Of a stretch of 64,000 nt of DNA, positions 11,428 to 21,772 are shown one piece after another. A program made the translations under genes and the position numbers. Origin of the DNA: Glossina fuscipes (taxonomy: Eukaryota > Arthropoda > Insecta > Diptera > Glossinidae); assembly GCF_014805625.2 (NCBI RefSeq), contig NW_023998422.1, forward strand, positions 8,035,821-8,099,820, given 5' to 3'. The first letter of the stretch is position 1; each line of letters opens with the position of its first letter. The notes below the pieces were generated by a model. That model saw nothing but the letters and a program-made list of their open reading frames with translations, made no database searches and was not told the origin of the DNA.

Positions 11428-14055
11428 GGTGGTTTTTATTAAATGATTACTTCTTTTTTTTTTTTTATATGTATATACATACATACATATATGTTTGCAT
11501 GGAATATTTCTTTATCTATATATATTAATAATTTCTTTTTTTTGATCTAAAAAGTTCAAAACATTAATTTCTTTACATTTATCAAAAATGGAAGACTTAT
11601 ACAAATGAGATAATTTTGTCAATTGTCCCACGCAGCAATGAACTTGCGAAACGGCATAAAATGCTAGAGTTTCTCTTTTTCTCTCTCTCTCTCTCTCTCT
11701 TCATTAGCATAACAGGTTGATTAATAGCACAGACGTGAAGTTGTCTTACAGTCTTTTTATATAGAACAAAAACATCTTCCACAATAGCAGAAAGCATCTC
11801 TTCAAAGGCATTTTCTTTGGCTATTTGATCCTAGGGGATCTTTCATCAAAATTGCGTCATTTTGTGACCGAAGATTTTCCGCAGAAGGCGATGTTCTCTT
11901 TAGTCGTCGTGGCATTAGGATTTTTTCCGAAAAACGTTTAATGGTTTTTTTACCGGTGGCGACTCTAATTCGACAAGAGTACGCGTACACTTACGGAAAT
12001 GAGATATGAATTTGAATCACAGGGTCAAATATTAATCATCCTTGTGCCATGAACCTACAGTTAATGCGTTTTGACAAAAGAGCAAACATTCCGACACTCC
12101 CAGCTGTGATGGACCTTCAAGCAACGTCAACGCACACAGCAACGGACTAAAAGTGCCTCAAGTTTACTTATAGCAAGGGAAGTAAATAGTATTCGCCTTA
12201 GGTGTAAAAATTTGGATCATTTTAGAGCCATTAAGAGAAAATGCAATGCTACTACTACTATGTGATGGCATTATTCTATATTAAGGATTGAAATTGAGTT
12301 TGCTAACAAGAGCCTGCGGCCTATCGCCTCAATCTCATAAAACTCTTGCGAAGAATTAAAGCCATTCAAGTATCAAACACAAGCGATATATCGTGTAGTT
12401 AAAATATTTGCAACAAACGATTTTCAAAACAATTTTTAACTAAAAATTTTCCTCAATCTTCATAATATTCGCAACGATTCCGTCTTTGTTAACATTTCGC
12501 GGTATCGCTGTACATGGGTACTTCATAGAATTACTTACGCTTGCGTACTTATGCATATTTCATTTATGGGTACGGAAATGAATAGGCGTTAATGTTCATT
12601 TCTCAAGCAGCTGCCTATTTATCTATCTATCTTGTGTGTGATCTTTTTCCTATGCATACTTTTCGTAAACAATGCCTCAAATACGTCTTCCGAAAAGAAA
12701 AAGAAAACAATGCGTAGCAACTTTCTACACGACTTTTACTTTGCGACATAATAGCGAGAAAAACCAAAAATTTAGAAAAAAAAAAAAAAATTATTTTTCT
12801 TATTATCTCACGGCAACACGTTTCAATTTCAATGCGATATGCAATGACGTCTCGCTTAACTGATGATTAACTCTCTCTCTCTCTCTCTGCGGCAACATGT
12901 TATTACGAAAATGCCATATTTGATGATTTGAGTTTTCCACGAAAGCTGGTTGATTATCGAATAAAGGAAAAAGCATAGATACAATCATGATGCTTGACTT
13001 GTCTCATCCATTTATGCGACTTGTGAAAACATCAATTTAGCGGAAAAAGGGATTAGAGCGAAAATGTCGCAATGAATTTAGGTCAAGGTAACCTGCTTGC
13101 AAAGGTGCACACCTGTCGCTTCTAATTTAGACTAATATTCCAACGGACAACACCGAAAAGAGAATTAAAGCGTTGTAATTATAAGTTCCTCTAAAGTAAT
13201 TTGGAAATAGATCTCCTAAGAGAACTGTAAAGAAAGCCTATACTATTCTCTCAACAGTACGAAGTTAATCTCAAAAGAATTTCAACAAATAACATAAAAA
13301 TGACAAAAAAAAAATAGTTTACGTTACAATATTATTAAAATCAGTAAATGTATGTAAAGGTGAAGTACCTTGAAATGAGTTCCTAGAATAATAATTGTTA
13401 CCTGTAAGGAGAATGCACGATGCAAGCAGATGAATGTATTATATTCCCTTGTAAGAAACAAGGGAAGATTCTATATAGATATGTGAAATGTGAAAGAATT
13501 TCTTTGCAATTTCAAGCCAAGCATGAANNNNNNNNNNACGTGTGTACAGCTATATAAAAATATACAGATTGTATATATTGCTGTATACAGACCGCATGAC
13601 AGCCTCATAACAACAACAATATAAATAGATACATACATATATGCATGTATTTAAAATGATATTTAAGCAAAAAAGAAAACAAAAAAAATAAATAAATAAA
13701 AAAGTAATAATAATAATAACAAAATGAAAACAAAAAAAAAAAAAAAATTAAAAAAAAATGAAAAAAAAATTTAAAAAAAAACTATAAGAGCAGTTTTATA
13801 AAATGCAACGTATCGTATCGCATCAGTTGCATGCTCATTATATTTATCTGCATAGTTATGATTGTTGTTGTTGTTGTTTTTGTTTTGTTTTTTTTGTTTT
13901 GTTTTATTGTCTCCGTCTGCGTGTATTAATGTATGCTAATGTATGTATGTATGTGTATGCGTTTAATTGTTATGATTATGTCTCGCTTATATGCAAGAGA
14001 TTTGATCTTTCAAGCTGCGGTATCAACGTATTAGTGCGCACATCTCTTTTGTATC

Positions 14056-14092
<37 letters not shown>

Positions 14093-14860
14093 CGCCCGAG
14101 ACAGTAGAGAAATAGTTTTGCTTTAAAGCGGCTTTTAATTGTGGTGAAAAGATTTATTTCATTGTTGCACTGAATTTATGGCTTTTAAAATAATTTTTGC
14201 AAGTTGTGCTTGGTTTTCTTTCTACTTTTTTTATTTCTTTTTTTTTTTTTTTTCTCCCTTACATTTTGTTGTTGGTGTTTCTCATTTGTATTTATTTATT
14301 TATGACTACTACTGGAAGCTCGATTGTCAGTCGGTGGCATAAATGTATGCGAATTCTGTAAACATCTACAGGCGTATAGACGCTCAGAGAGGGTGATATG
14401 ATGCATACAGACGGACGGACAACCAAAGAAACAAATGAAGAAATTTAAAAAAAAAAAAAAGAAACCAGAACAACATTGCAAATGACAAACGTTAAGTAAT
14501 AAAAATTATTTAAATGTTTTCAACTACGCCTGGCTCTCTGACAGTGCGTCTGCCTGTAGTTCTCTTAAATTTAGTTTCCGTCCTTTTATGTGAATTATTA
14601 TTAGTTTTATCGGCCCTTCTTATTAATTTTCTATATTTACATTTTCTGGATATATTTCTTCCCTTTTTTTTTTTTTTTTTTTTTTTTCTCTTCATTATAT
14701 TAAACATCGCGATTTTATCAGCGCAAAAAACTTTATAAAAATATTCGCCGGTTAGTTAAAGTGTAAAATAGCTAAACGCCGAGATATTATTTACTTTCGC
14801 TAATATTTGAGATGGCTCTTGCACGTACTTTTAAAATAATGAATGCGTCCTTCCTGCGCA
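11428..14860. other. intronic-type DNA without recognised genes
   Basis: AT-rich sequence with short CT tracts at about 11683-11700 and 12870-12888, TA tracts (14058-14091), an assembly gap and a very A-rich block (13660-13790). Open frames here are poly-Lys, poly-Phe or Tyr-Ile artefacts. Confidence 0.55.
13528..13537. other. assembly gap (10 N)
   Basis: Ten undetermined bases in otherwise ordinary AT-rich sequence. True gap length is unknown. Confidence 1.
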
Positions 14861-14867
14861 GACGTCT

Positions 14868-15220
14868 AAGAAAATCTTGGCTGTGATCAGAATCACTTTA
14901 ATCGGATTTTTCGTAATCAATTCGGATATTTTAGAGCCTATGAATAATCGAAAAGTGTCTTCCTTGAGATTAATGCAAGTGGCCTGGAGGCACTAATGCG
15001 AGCTAGACAAGAGCTCTTCTGGTTTTAAATTTGTTAGCGGGACATTCAACAGCACAGAGTATAATGAAAGTCTTAGCTGTGATAAGAATCATCTCAGCCA
15101 GATTTTTCGAAATAAACTCAGATATTTTGTTTAGAGATATTTAACAGGTGGTTAACTACGACTAATTTAAAAGCAACGCCATCGAGTTTAGTAGGAAAGG
15201 ATCCAGGGCACACTAATGTG
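14868..15220 (+). repeat. diverged tandem duplication, ~196-220 bp period
   Basis: The segment 'tcttggctgtgatcagaatc' at 14875 recurs as 'tcttagctgtgataagaatc' at 15071. A gatttttcg..at...ttcggatatttt block follows in both. 'cactaatgcg' at 14991 recurs as 'cactaatgtg' at 15211. The order is conserved and divergence moderate. It lies immediately left of a mariner relic and may be part of the same old insertion complex. Confidence 0.65.
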
Positions 15221-15261
15221 AGTGTGTCACAATAAGTGTGTATGTACAGTCTTTAACTTAA

Positions 15262-15576
15262 GAGTCTTTGGGAATTTTTACACGTTACACGTTAAGCCTT
15301 GATGAACAGAAAATTTATATATATCATATGCCTGAGAAAAGACCCATGAAAGAGGGGGGTTTCCTCATTATTAAGACGATAAGGACCACATCGCTGGAAG
15401 AGCTCATGGCCATATCAGAATTGATTCGGGGATTGGAAAAGCGCTGGCTTAAGTGTATTATATATAAGGGGGATTACGTTGAAGAGGACCAAATATTAAA
15501 GGTACTGATGGGTAAATCAATATTTTGCGAGAAAATTATAATAGTCAAGCCTCGTATGTTATACGCTATAAAATAA
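15262..15576 (+). pseudogene. mariner transposase, C-terminal fragment
   Basis: An open frame from 15262 to the TAA at 15574-15576 has the C-terminal signature of mariner-family DDE/D transposases. There is an arginine/proline/glycine-rich approach (KRPMKEGGF), then an 'I..I.T.SLEELMAI' helix, then EKRWLKCIIYKGDYVEED, which aligns with the family's 'W..RW.KC....GDYFEGD' ending. The usual aromatic of W..RW is replaced (GLEKRW), and 'YFEGD' is degenerate (YVEED). The catalytic DDD region and N-terminal HTH are absent, so this is a dead remnant. The frame runs past the normal end of the protein. The sequence around 15551-15556 (ctcgta) might be the decayed inverted-repeat end, but no partner was found on the left. 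Identification is by motif recognition. Confidence 0.7.
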
Positions 15577-15579
15577 ATG

Positions 15580-17210
15580 GTTCGCATTTTTAGATTAAAA
15601 CCTCGAGGAAATAGTCATCACTTCCATGAGACAACAGTTTGTTGTATTCTTTCGTCAATACAAAATCTAAAACAATCTAAACAATCTAAAGGAGGAAGAA
15701 GAAAATTGAAGATAAGAAAGAGAACAGCAAAAAAAAAAAAAAAAGAAGAAGACACAGGAACCAAAGGGTATGAAAGGAAATAACGCATTCCAAAACCAAA
15801 CCTCAATCCCAATACTAAGCAACTAGCTATTCTCATATGTCATGATGCCGGTTAAGTCATACTATAGCATTTGTGAAAGGTGGGAAATGAAAAAAAAAGA
15901 CTAAAGGTTGCATTGCTTGCCAACTTATTCAAACATAATTACGTTTGAAAAATTTTGAAAAATTTGGTACAAATTCAATATCCCTTCAATCAACGCGATA
16001 ACACTTCTCTGCCTTATAGAAAACTTGTAAAGTGTTTGTGGGGAACGTTTTCCATCAAAATTAAGAGCATAGAAATGACTTGCTTTCTTCCATACGAGAA
16101 AATTCGAATCTACGATAAGTCGAGCAAGACAAACGCTGCAGAGCAAATTGTTGAGTAAAAATCATTTGCTTAAAGCTGCACACAAAAAATATCTCGATAT
16201 TTGAATACCAGATGTAAAAATGTTGAGAAAAATGTAATGATAGAACGGATTGATTGGCTAGCAAATCGTTGCTGAAATAAAACGAAATCGAGCAAGTTTT
16301 CAAAAGATCGATAACAGACGATGGAAAAATTGTTCCCACAAAATAGCTACTCATCCAAGATGGTTTAAGTTGTGAAAACGGTGGCAAGGCCCGAATTGAT
16401 GCCGCATAAAGAAATGATTTGTGTTTACAGTTAAGTTTCAGTTAAGGCCATTTTCAGTAAACATTAAACTGAAGGTCACATAAATCTTATCTTCAATTGA
16501 CAGTAGAACTATTTTAAAATAATGAGTTGCATTTAAACTGATAGTTGAATTTAACTGGAAGATTACTAGGCAACCGGTAGATCAAATAAAATGAAATAAC
16601 TGAAAAATGAATCACATGCTTAATGAAATGAATTAAGAAAATCATTCGGAGGAGGCAAAGGAAGTCGGTTACGAGAAATACAAATTCAGCTCCAACGATT
16701 TAACTTACAGTTAGCAAATTACGCTTTAGTGAAAGGCAAATAACTTAACTACAAGTTAAGAGTGACAAGTGAAGTAAGAGAGAAATTTGATACATGAAGA
16801 GTTGGCCAAGTCAAAATCTTGTGGCATCTTCACCAAGAGATGACGTGAGGGTCATCCAACTTTGGTAACATTAAGTATATAGCTTTTAGACTGTTACTAA
16901 GTAGACTATTATAACTCGGCGACGAGTTTTTCTGAAAGATGGTTTTAGGGGTTCACTGGGATATAGTTTTATATATCCTCTCAATAAGCCTTTACTATAA
17001 AGGAAAGTCTAACCAGACTCAATGGTAGCTGGTTTGTACAAGTACAACGAATATAGTATTGGTGAGAACATGGAAAATCTGGCCATGTCAGTTGATACGC
17101 CCGACAACTGTATATCTTGAAGATAGATAGTTCGGGATTTGGCCAACCTTGACGGTATGGTAATAGTCTAAAGGCAAGAGTGGCGTATTGTTTTATGTGA
17201 TACAAAGCGC
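15580..17210. other. non-coding DNA between mariner relic and family C
   Basis: No gene is recognised. The 16420-16760 part contains several scattered copies of aaactga/cagttaa-type motifs in both orientations, probably a decayed repeat. A short A-rich frame (15577-15783) is low complexity. Confidence 0.45.
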
Positions 17211-17214
17211 AAAG

Positions 17215-17640
17215 TTATACTAAAAGCTTTGTAGTCTAAAATATTTGGTACCACGGGGGTCAGGAGCCCGCTCGCAGGTTGGATGTACTAGGAAGGTACG
17301 CCGGAGGGTATATCGTCCCTGTGAGCTGGGTACGGCCCTTCGGGGAGTATCGTGGTGGCTGTGGTTTTCACCTTTCCATAGCCATTGGAAAAATTCGAGG
17401 TGGGGATAGGCCTCACCACCTACCAGATTGGCGGTTCATTCGGCCATACCCGGTGCGCTATCTGATCACCTAGGGGTAAGAAAGGCCCCCTTATTAGGGG
17501 ATTGTCTTTCCCCCCGGGGGGAGATCACTCGACTTAAATGAGTACCTATGGTTGTAGGCAATTCGTCTGATTAAGGCATCAAGCCAGGTGCAGACGTTAA
17601 ACACCAAGAGACATCTGTTACTAAGTAGTATGGAATGGAT
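17215..17640 (-). repeat. GC-rich dispersed repeat family C, copy C1
   Basis: A sharply GC-richer island in AT-rich DNA, including a ccccccgggggg palindrome (about 17511-17522). Read on the minus strand it shares ordered blocks with the copy at 57350-58060: 'tctgcacctggc', a ccttaatca.acgaatt block, then 'cagccaccacga' followed by 'tactccccgaag' about 200 bases on. The base composition suggests a degenerate mobile-element fragment rather than host coding sequence. No protein family is recognised and the class of element is unknown. Confidence 0.6.
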
Positions 17641-17858
17641 TTAGACATACATTTAGTCTAACTTTCAGTTAAGCCAAATATAAAGGCACTTGTTTCCATC
17701 GAGACTGTAACAAGTAACTTCTTCTTAAGATAATATTGTCTTCCATAAGCAAATTGAAAATTATGTTGTTCGCGTAAACTTTTGCCGACTTTTCTAGAAA
17801 TTTGTTGATTTGATTTGCAAATGTTGTCTTATTCAGTCTTATTATTAATTTTTTTATT

Positions 17859-17889
<31 letters not shown>

Positions 17890-18168
17890 TATTTGGCATT
17901 GACAAGGTTGTCTTGACTACTTATTCGGTCTGTTTGTTTGTTTGTTTTTTGTTTCTTTCCCATTTAATTGACAAATGACACTTGCTTGCCAATTATAGTT
18001 ATAAGCATCTACATAACATGCTCTACGGGTGTTTGGAGTTTCTCGCTAAATAACTTAAATTTGGTGACCAACTTCTAAGCATATTCATCTATGCGGTGGC
18101 TTGTGATGTTTTAATGCTGCTTTAAACTGATAGAACATGTAATCGAGAGTTTTATTGCAAGAAAGAAA

Positions 18169-18230
18169 CAAAAAAAAAAAAAAAAAAAAAAATAACAAAA
18201 AAAAAAAACAAAAAAATTTTTTTAATAAAA

Positions 18231-18268
<38 letters not shown>
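18169..18268. repeat. interrupted poly(A) block
   Basis: About 100 bases almost entirely A with a central tttttttaat; it can fold on itself. It produces Lys-rich and Phe-rich spurious frames on the two strands. Confidence 0.9.
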
Positions 18269-18271
<3 letters not shown>

Positions 18272-18587
18272 AAAAATTCATTCATTCATTCATTCATTTA
18301 TTTATATGTTCATTCACATCCATGCATTCACTCCATGATGATAATGATGATGATGAAAATAATGATTACTATGATGACGACGATTATGATAATGTTAAGA
18401 GTATTTTATTTATTTTTATTTTTTTTTTTTTATCTTAGACGTGGGCTTAACGCTTTTTGAAAGTAAAGATTTTTTTGAGAAATGTCATGACTGTGCGCAT
18501 GTATGTGTGCGTGTGTTTGTGTCCCCCTTTACGGCAAATATTTATGAAATCTAAATATTTATTTAAAAATAAATTTATATTTTTCTT

Positions 18588-18590
<3 letters not shown>

Positions 18591-18624
<34 letters not shown>
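18591..18624. repeat. (AT)n microsatellite
   Basis: Seventeen AT units. Confidence 0.95.
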
Positions 18625-18626
<2 letters not shown>

Positions 18627-18949
18627 TCAAGCGTAGGCAGCTATGAAACGCTTTTATTACCTACACATGTGTATTTTCTATTATACTCAAAGTTTCCTAT
18701 TTTGTTACATGCACAGGGGAAATTTAAGAATTATTTTGTTAGAAAATTCTCAACCCCGTTGATTAGTTATATGAACAATAAAAGTCAAACGGTGTAGCAC
18801 AAAGCAAGCGAGAGAGACTTATATTCTTTAGTATCCAGCTCTTCAAATCTACACAGCTGTGAAATGTAGCGAAAACAGTGCATCTGTTGATTCATTTGCG
18901 ATTCTAGATAAATGTTTTTTGTAAATGGGTCATTTATTATACCGATCGG

Positions 18950-19795
18950 TGATCGGGGTATATTCGCTTTGTCAGACCGTTTGCAACTCCCGGAAGGAAG
19001 TATCAGAGACCTCACCAAATATATATATATATATACTATAAATCGATTTAAGCATGTCCGTCTATCCGTCCGTGTGTGCGTTCGTCTATGTCCTGATTGC
19101 AAAAGTAGGGATATCGCCTTTAAAATTTTGCAGAAACATTGTAAGTTCTTGCACGCAGGCTATTGATATTGAAAATGATCCAATTCAGTTGAAGGACACG
19201 TCCACAGCGTCATGTAATCTGAAAACACCTCCGTGTTTCAAACGGAGTGAAAAACTGTTTTTTTGTTTATTATTCATAAACTCTAGCAGCTAAATATACA
19301 AAGACGCATAGGCGATGCTGATAGAAAAATGAAAAAAATTGACCACGCCTGCCTAATATTATAGTGCATCAAAATGTAATTTTTTTTCAATGAGTTCATA
19401 GGGCGCAGAAACAAACTTTGACAACCTCAAAGAGTATAATGAATTCTTAGCCAGTTTCAAATTTGAATAAACCCGCCCGTCTGTCCACCTGTCTGCCTGT
19501 GTAACTATATAATATTTATGCTAAACATTCTCCCGTTAGCGAAAATGAAAACATTGCTTAAAAAATTGCAAAAAAATTTGGAAATAACTTCAACTTTTCC
19601 ACGAGCAAGCCTACAACGCCCACACGCTTACGTGATAAAAGTTTTTATTTTGAAAATAGCAAAATAGCAGCTGCGCCCATTTCACCTTAGAGAACAAGAA
19701 AATGTAGTTTTTATTTTTTTTTGCTTTTTTCAGTGTAACGGTAAAGGGTATAGAAATTTCGGTCACGATCACATACAATTTTCTTACTTGTTTTA
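18950..19795 (+). repeat. dispersed repeat family A, near-complete copy (A1)
   Basis: The copy starts with a gggtatattc...tttgtcagaccgtttgcaa block and continues through a TA tract, 'gtccgtctatccgtccgtgt', a 'gttcttgcacgcag' block, 'gaccacgcctgc', a second pyrimidine block 'gtctgtccacctgtctgcct' and the tail 'ttcggtcacg...cttacttgtt'. The same ordered blocks occur in A2 (53371-54211) on the same strand and in minus-strand copies. Sequences of this style are widespread in fly genomes (general knowledge; exact family name not assigned). Open frames in it, including 18912-19166 and 19054-19293, are frames of the repeat and show no recognised protein. Confidence 0.8.
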
Positions 19796-20745
19796 CTTTA
19801 CCTCACTAATATTTGTATCGGGTTACAGATCATTTCCTTTTTAAACTTTTGAGTATTGTGGGCGTACTAATGGATGAATCATACTCACCTGCCAAGTTGA
19901 TAAATCAATTAAGAATGCATATGACCAAATTTCACATTTCCGTCTCGATTCTTTTATCACTGCGTGCTCCAATAACTTCAGGTAGAAAGGGTAGAAAGTC
20001 AGTCTGGATAAACTTAAACAAATTCATGAAACCCATGTGCTCTTCTGGGTGTATTTTCGGGCTTCACAAACGCAAAGATAAATCTAATATACCGCCTCCT
20101 CAAACTTTTTAAAATAATAAATCTATATGTTTATAGTTTGAGGAGCATCTCCAATTAATGTAAGTGGAAGGCCTTAAGACTACGCATTGACTATTTTTTC
20201 AAATAAAAGACGATGCCCGTTATATAGATTGACAACGGACAACGATTTGAGGTATTTTTCCGATAAAATCGAGTTCATTAGCTCTTACAGACGTAAGTGC
20301 GTCAAACAACTTCTACATATTGCTCTTATAGTGGATCGTGAATGTATCATCTTGACGATTCAATACTGAAACTACCTTGCATCACCTAATCAACATCAAA
20401 AAGAAAGTCATGCTATAGTTATCGTAAGGTTAGCTCTCTTAGCTTATTACGTAAGTGTTAATTTCTGTATAAGTCTTACTTTCCTATATGTTGAGGTTAA
20501 AGCATTGTCGATAACTAAGCTGTAGTTATCAACTGTAGGTCATTGTTTTCATTGCATAAAAAATGAATTCAGAGGGCGTTGCAATCAGCCAGGGATAATC
20601 TACAATGTCAACTGTTAATCAAATCATTATTTGTATGTAAAAATTTCGCGATGACTTGTCCGTATGTACAGAAACAAAGGATATTTGCAGAAATCATTAG
20701 ATTTTGAATTTAATAAAAATTATTTTATTTTTTTTTTAAGTTATA
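19796..20745. other. non-coding; possible continuation of family A-type repeat
   Basis: An open frame at 19813-20112 (99 codons if the non-ATG start is counted) has ordinary complexity but no recognised family and starts at the family A boundary, so I treat it as repeat-derived. The remainder has no recognisable feature. Confidence 0.4.
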
Positions 20746-20747
20746 TA

Positions 20748-21260
20748 TTAGGTCGCAGCTAAGTAGAATCTATTATTCGTATTTACCCACCCGTAAGTCA
20801 CCGAAACAAACGTGTTTTTGTTTTCATTATCTAGATGAGGATTCGGTTAATGTTCTGTCAACTGTTTTATGTGGTGCATGTTACATTCAACTGTTTTTCT
20901 TAATCTCTGAAATGGAGAGTCTAAAAGTGTATATTCGACATGTAATGCTTTGGGAATTTAAACAAGGCAATAGCGCTAAGACGAGAGCTGCAAAAAATAT
21001 GCAACGGTGAAGGACTGACAATTAGCGGATCAGTTAGAAATTGGTTTGTAAACTTCCTTTCTGGAGATACGATCTGAAAAGACGATACGTCCTTTCTACT
21101 TTGACGTCAACCTGGAGCAAAATCCGCGTCAATCAACAAGACGTATAGCAAAAAGGTTCAATACCTCACAATCAACTCTTAATTAATATAATTTTGTTAT
21201 TCGATGAAAGCAAAATAAATATGCGATCAAAAAACTGAAGTTACTTATGACTCGACCCAA
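20748..21260 (+). mobile_element. internally deleted mariner element with both TIRs
   Basis: The left end reads 'ttaggtcgcagctaagtaga' from 20748. The right end at 21260, on the reverse strand, reads 'ttgggtcgagtcataagtaa', so about two thirds of the terminal bases match. Both ends are flanked by TA (20746-20747 and 21261-21262), the mariner target duplication. The 513-bp interior carries a frameshifted transposase N-terminus only; a full mariner is about 1.3 kb. Its movement would depend on a transposase supplied elsewhere, and the divergence of the TIRs suggests it is inactive. TIR style fits the irritans-like group (inference). Confidence 0.8.
20912..21180 (+). pseudogene. mariner transposase N-terminal (HTH) remnant
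   Basis: ATG at 20912 opens with MESLKVYIRHVMLWEFKQGN, matching the start of mariner transposases, where a 'RH..L.EF..GN.A..A' helix begins the first helix-turn-helix. A frameshift follows at about 21007. The next frame then gives EGLTISGSVRNWFVNFLSGD (family pattern 'W...F..GD'). A second shift leads to LEQNPRQSTRRIAKRFNTSQ at about 21112-21171 (family pattern 'L..DPRQ..R.LA..L..S.ST'). Everything after this, including the catalytic domain, is missing. Not functional. Confidence 0.8.
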
Positions 21261-21730
21261 TATTACGATGAAGGATTATATTATCGAGAGCAGATCAGAT
21301 CAGATTTACTCAATTATCAAGCCTTTCATCGAATGTTTTATTATACACAATCTTTTCCATGTAATTCATGTTCGGTACTATCGTCCTTCCTATGGTTAAT
21401 TTCCAATATAAATCATTGTATATTGAAACAGCAGCAGATTCAATGGGAATTGTTTGCAGAAATAAGGGCAAGTGCAAAACGTAACAGTAGTCTTAGTGAC
21501 TTGCCACAAACGGACTGATGGACAGACGGAATCCGATTGAAAATTTTGTTCTTATATCTAATTTCCTTGAACCCTTGATCAATATATTTAAGGTAAAACA
21601 AGAGGAATAACTTGTTCAGTATAGTGCATCATTCCCGTATTATATAATAGATTACTTAATATGAATAAAATGCCAATGTAGATTATTCATAATGACTTGC
21701 ATATATACGTATATATAGCATCTATAGCAA

Positions 21731-21772
21731 TTTCTAATCTGTTGTTTTATTCTTTTTTGCAGGTATGTGCTG
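21731..21772 (+). promoter_or_regulatory. candidate recursive splice site (zero-length exon)
   Basis: A CTAAT branch point (21734-21738) is followed by a 20-base pyrimidine-rich tract and 'ttttttgcag|gtatgtgc', with the acceptor AG at 21761-21762 directly abutting a donor GT at 21763-21764. Juxtaposed 3' and 5' splice sites of this form are the hallmark of recursive (ratchet) sites that remove very long fly introns in steps (established for Drosophila). Here it lies about 10.3 kb downstream of the donor at 11419, on the same strand. It is the best such site found by eye in the window. Confidence 0.5.

Larger units (their letters stand above)
17641..18949. other. non-coding, poly(A)/simple-repeat rich
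   Basis: Contains a ~100-base A-dominated block (18169-18268), cattcatt units (18278-18300), gatgat units (18338-18390) and a TA tract (18591-18624). No gene is recognised. Confidence 0.6.

Noticed and set aside
18085..18460. Poly-Lys and poly-Phe frames
   Set aside because: Direct readings of A- and T-runs.
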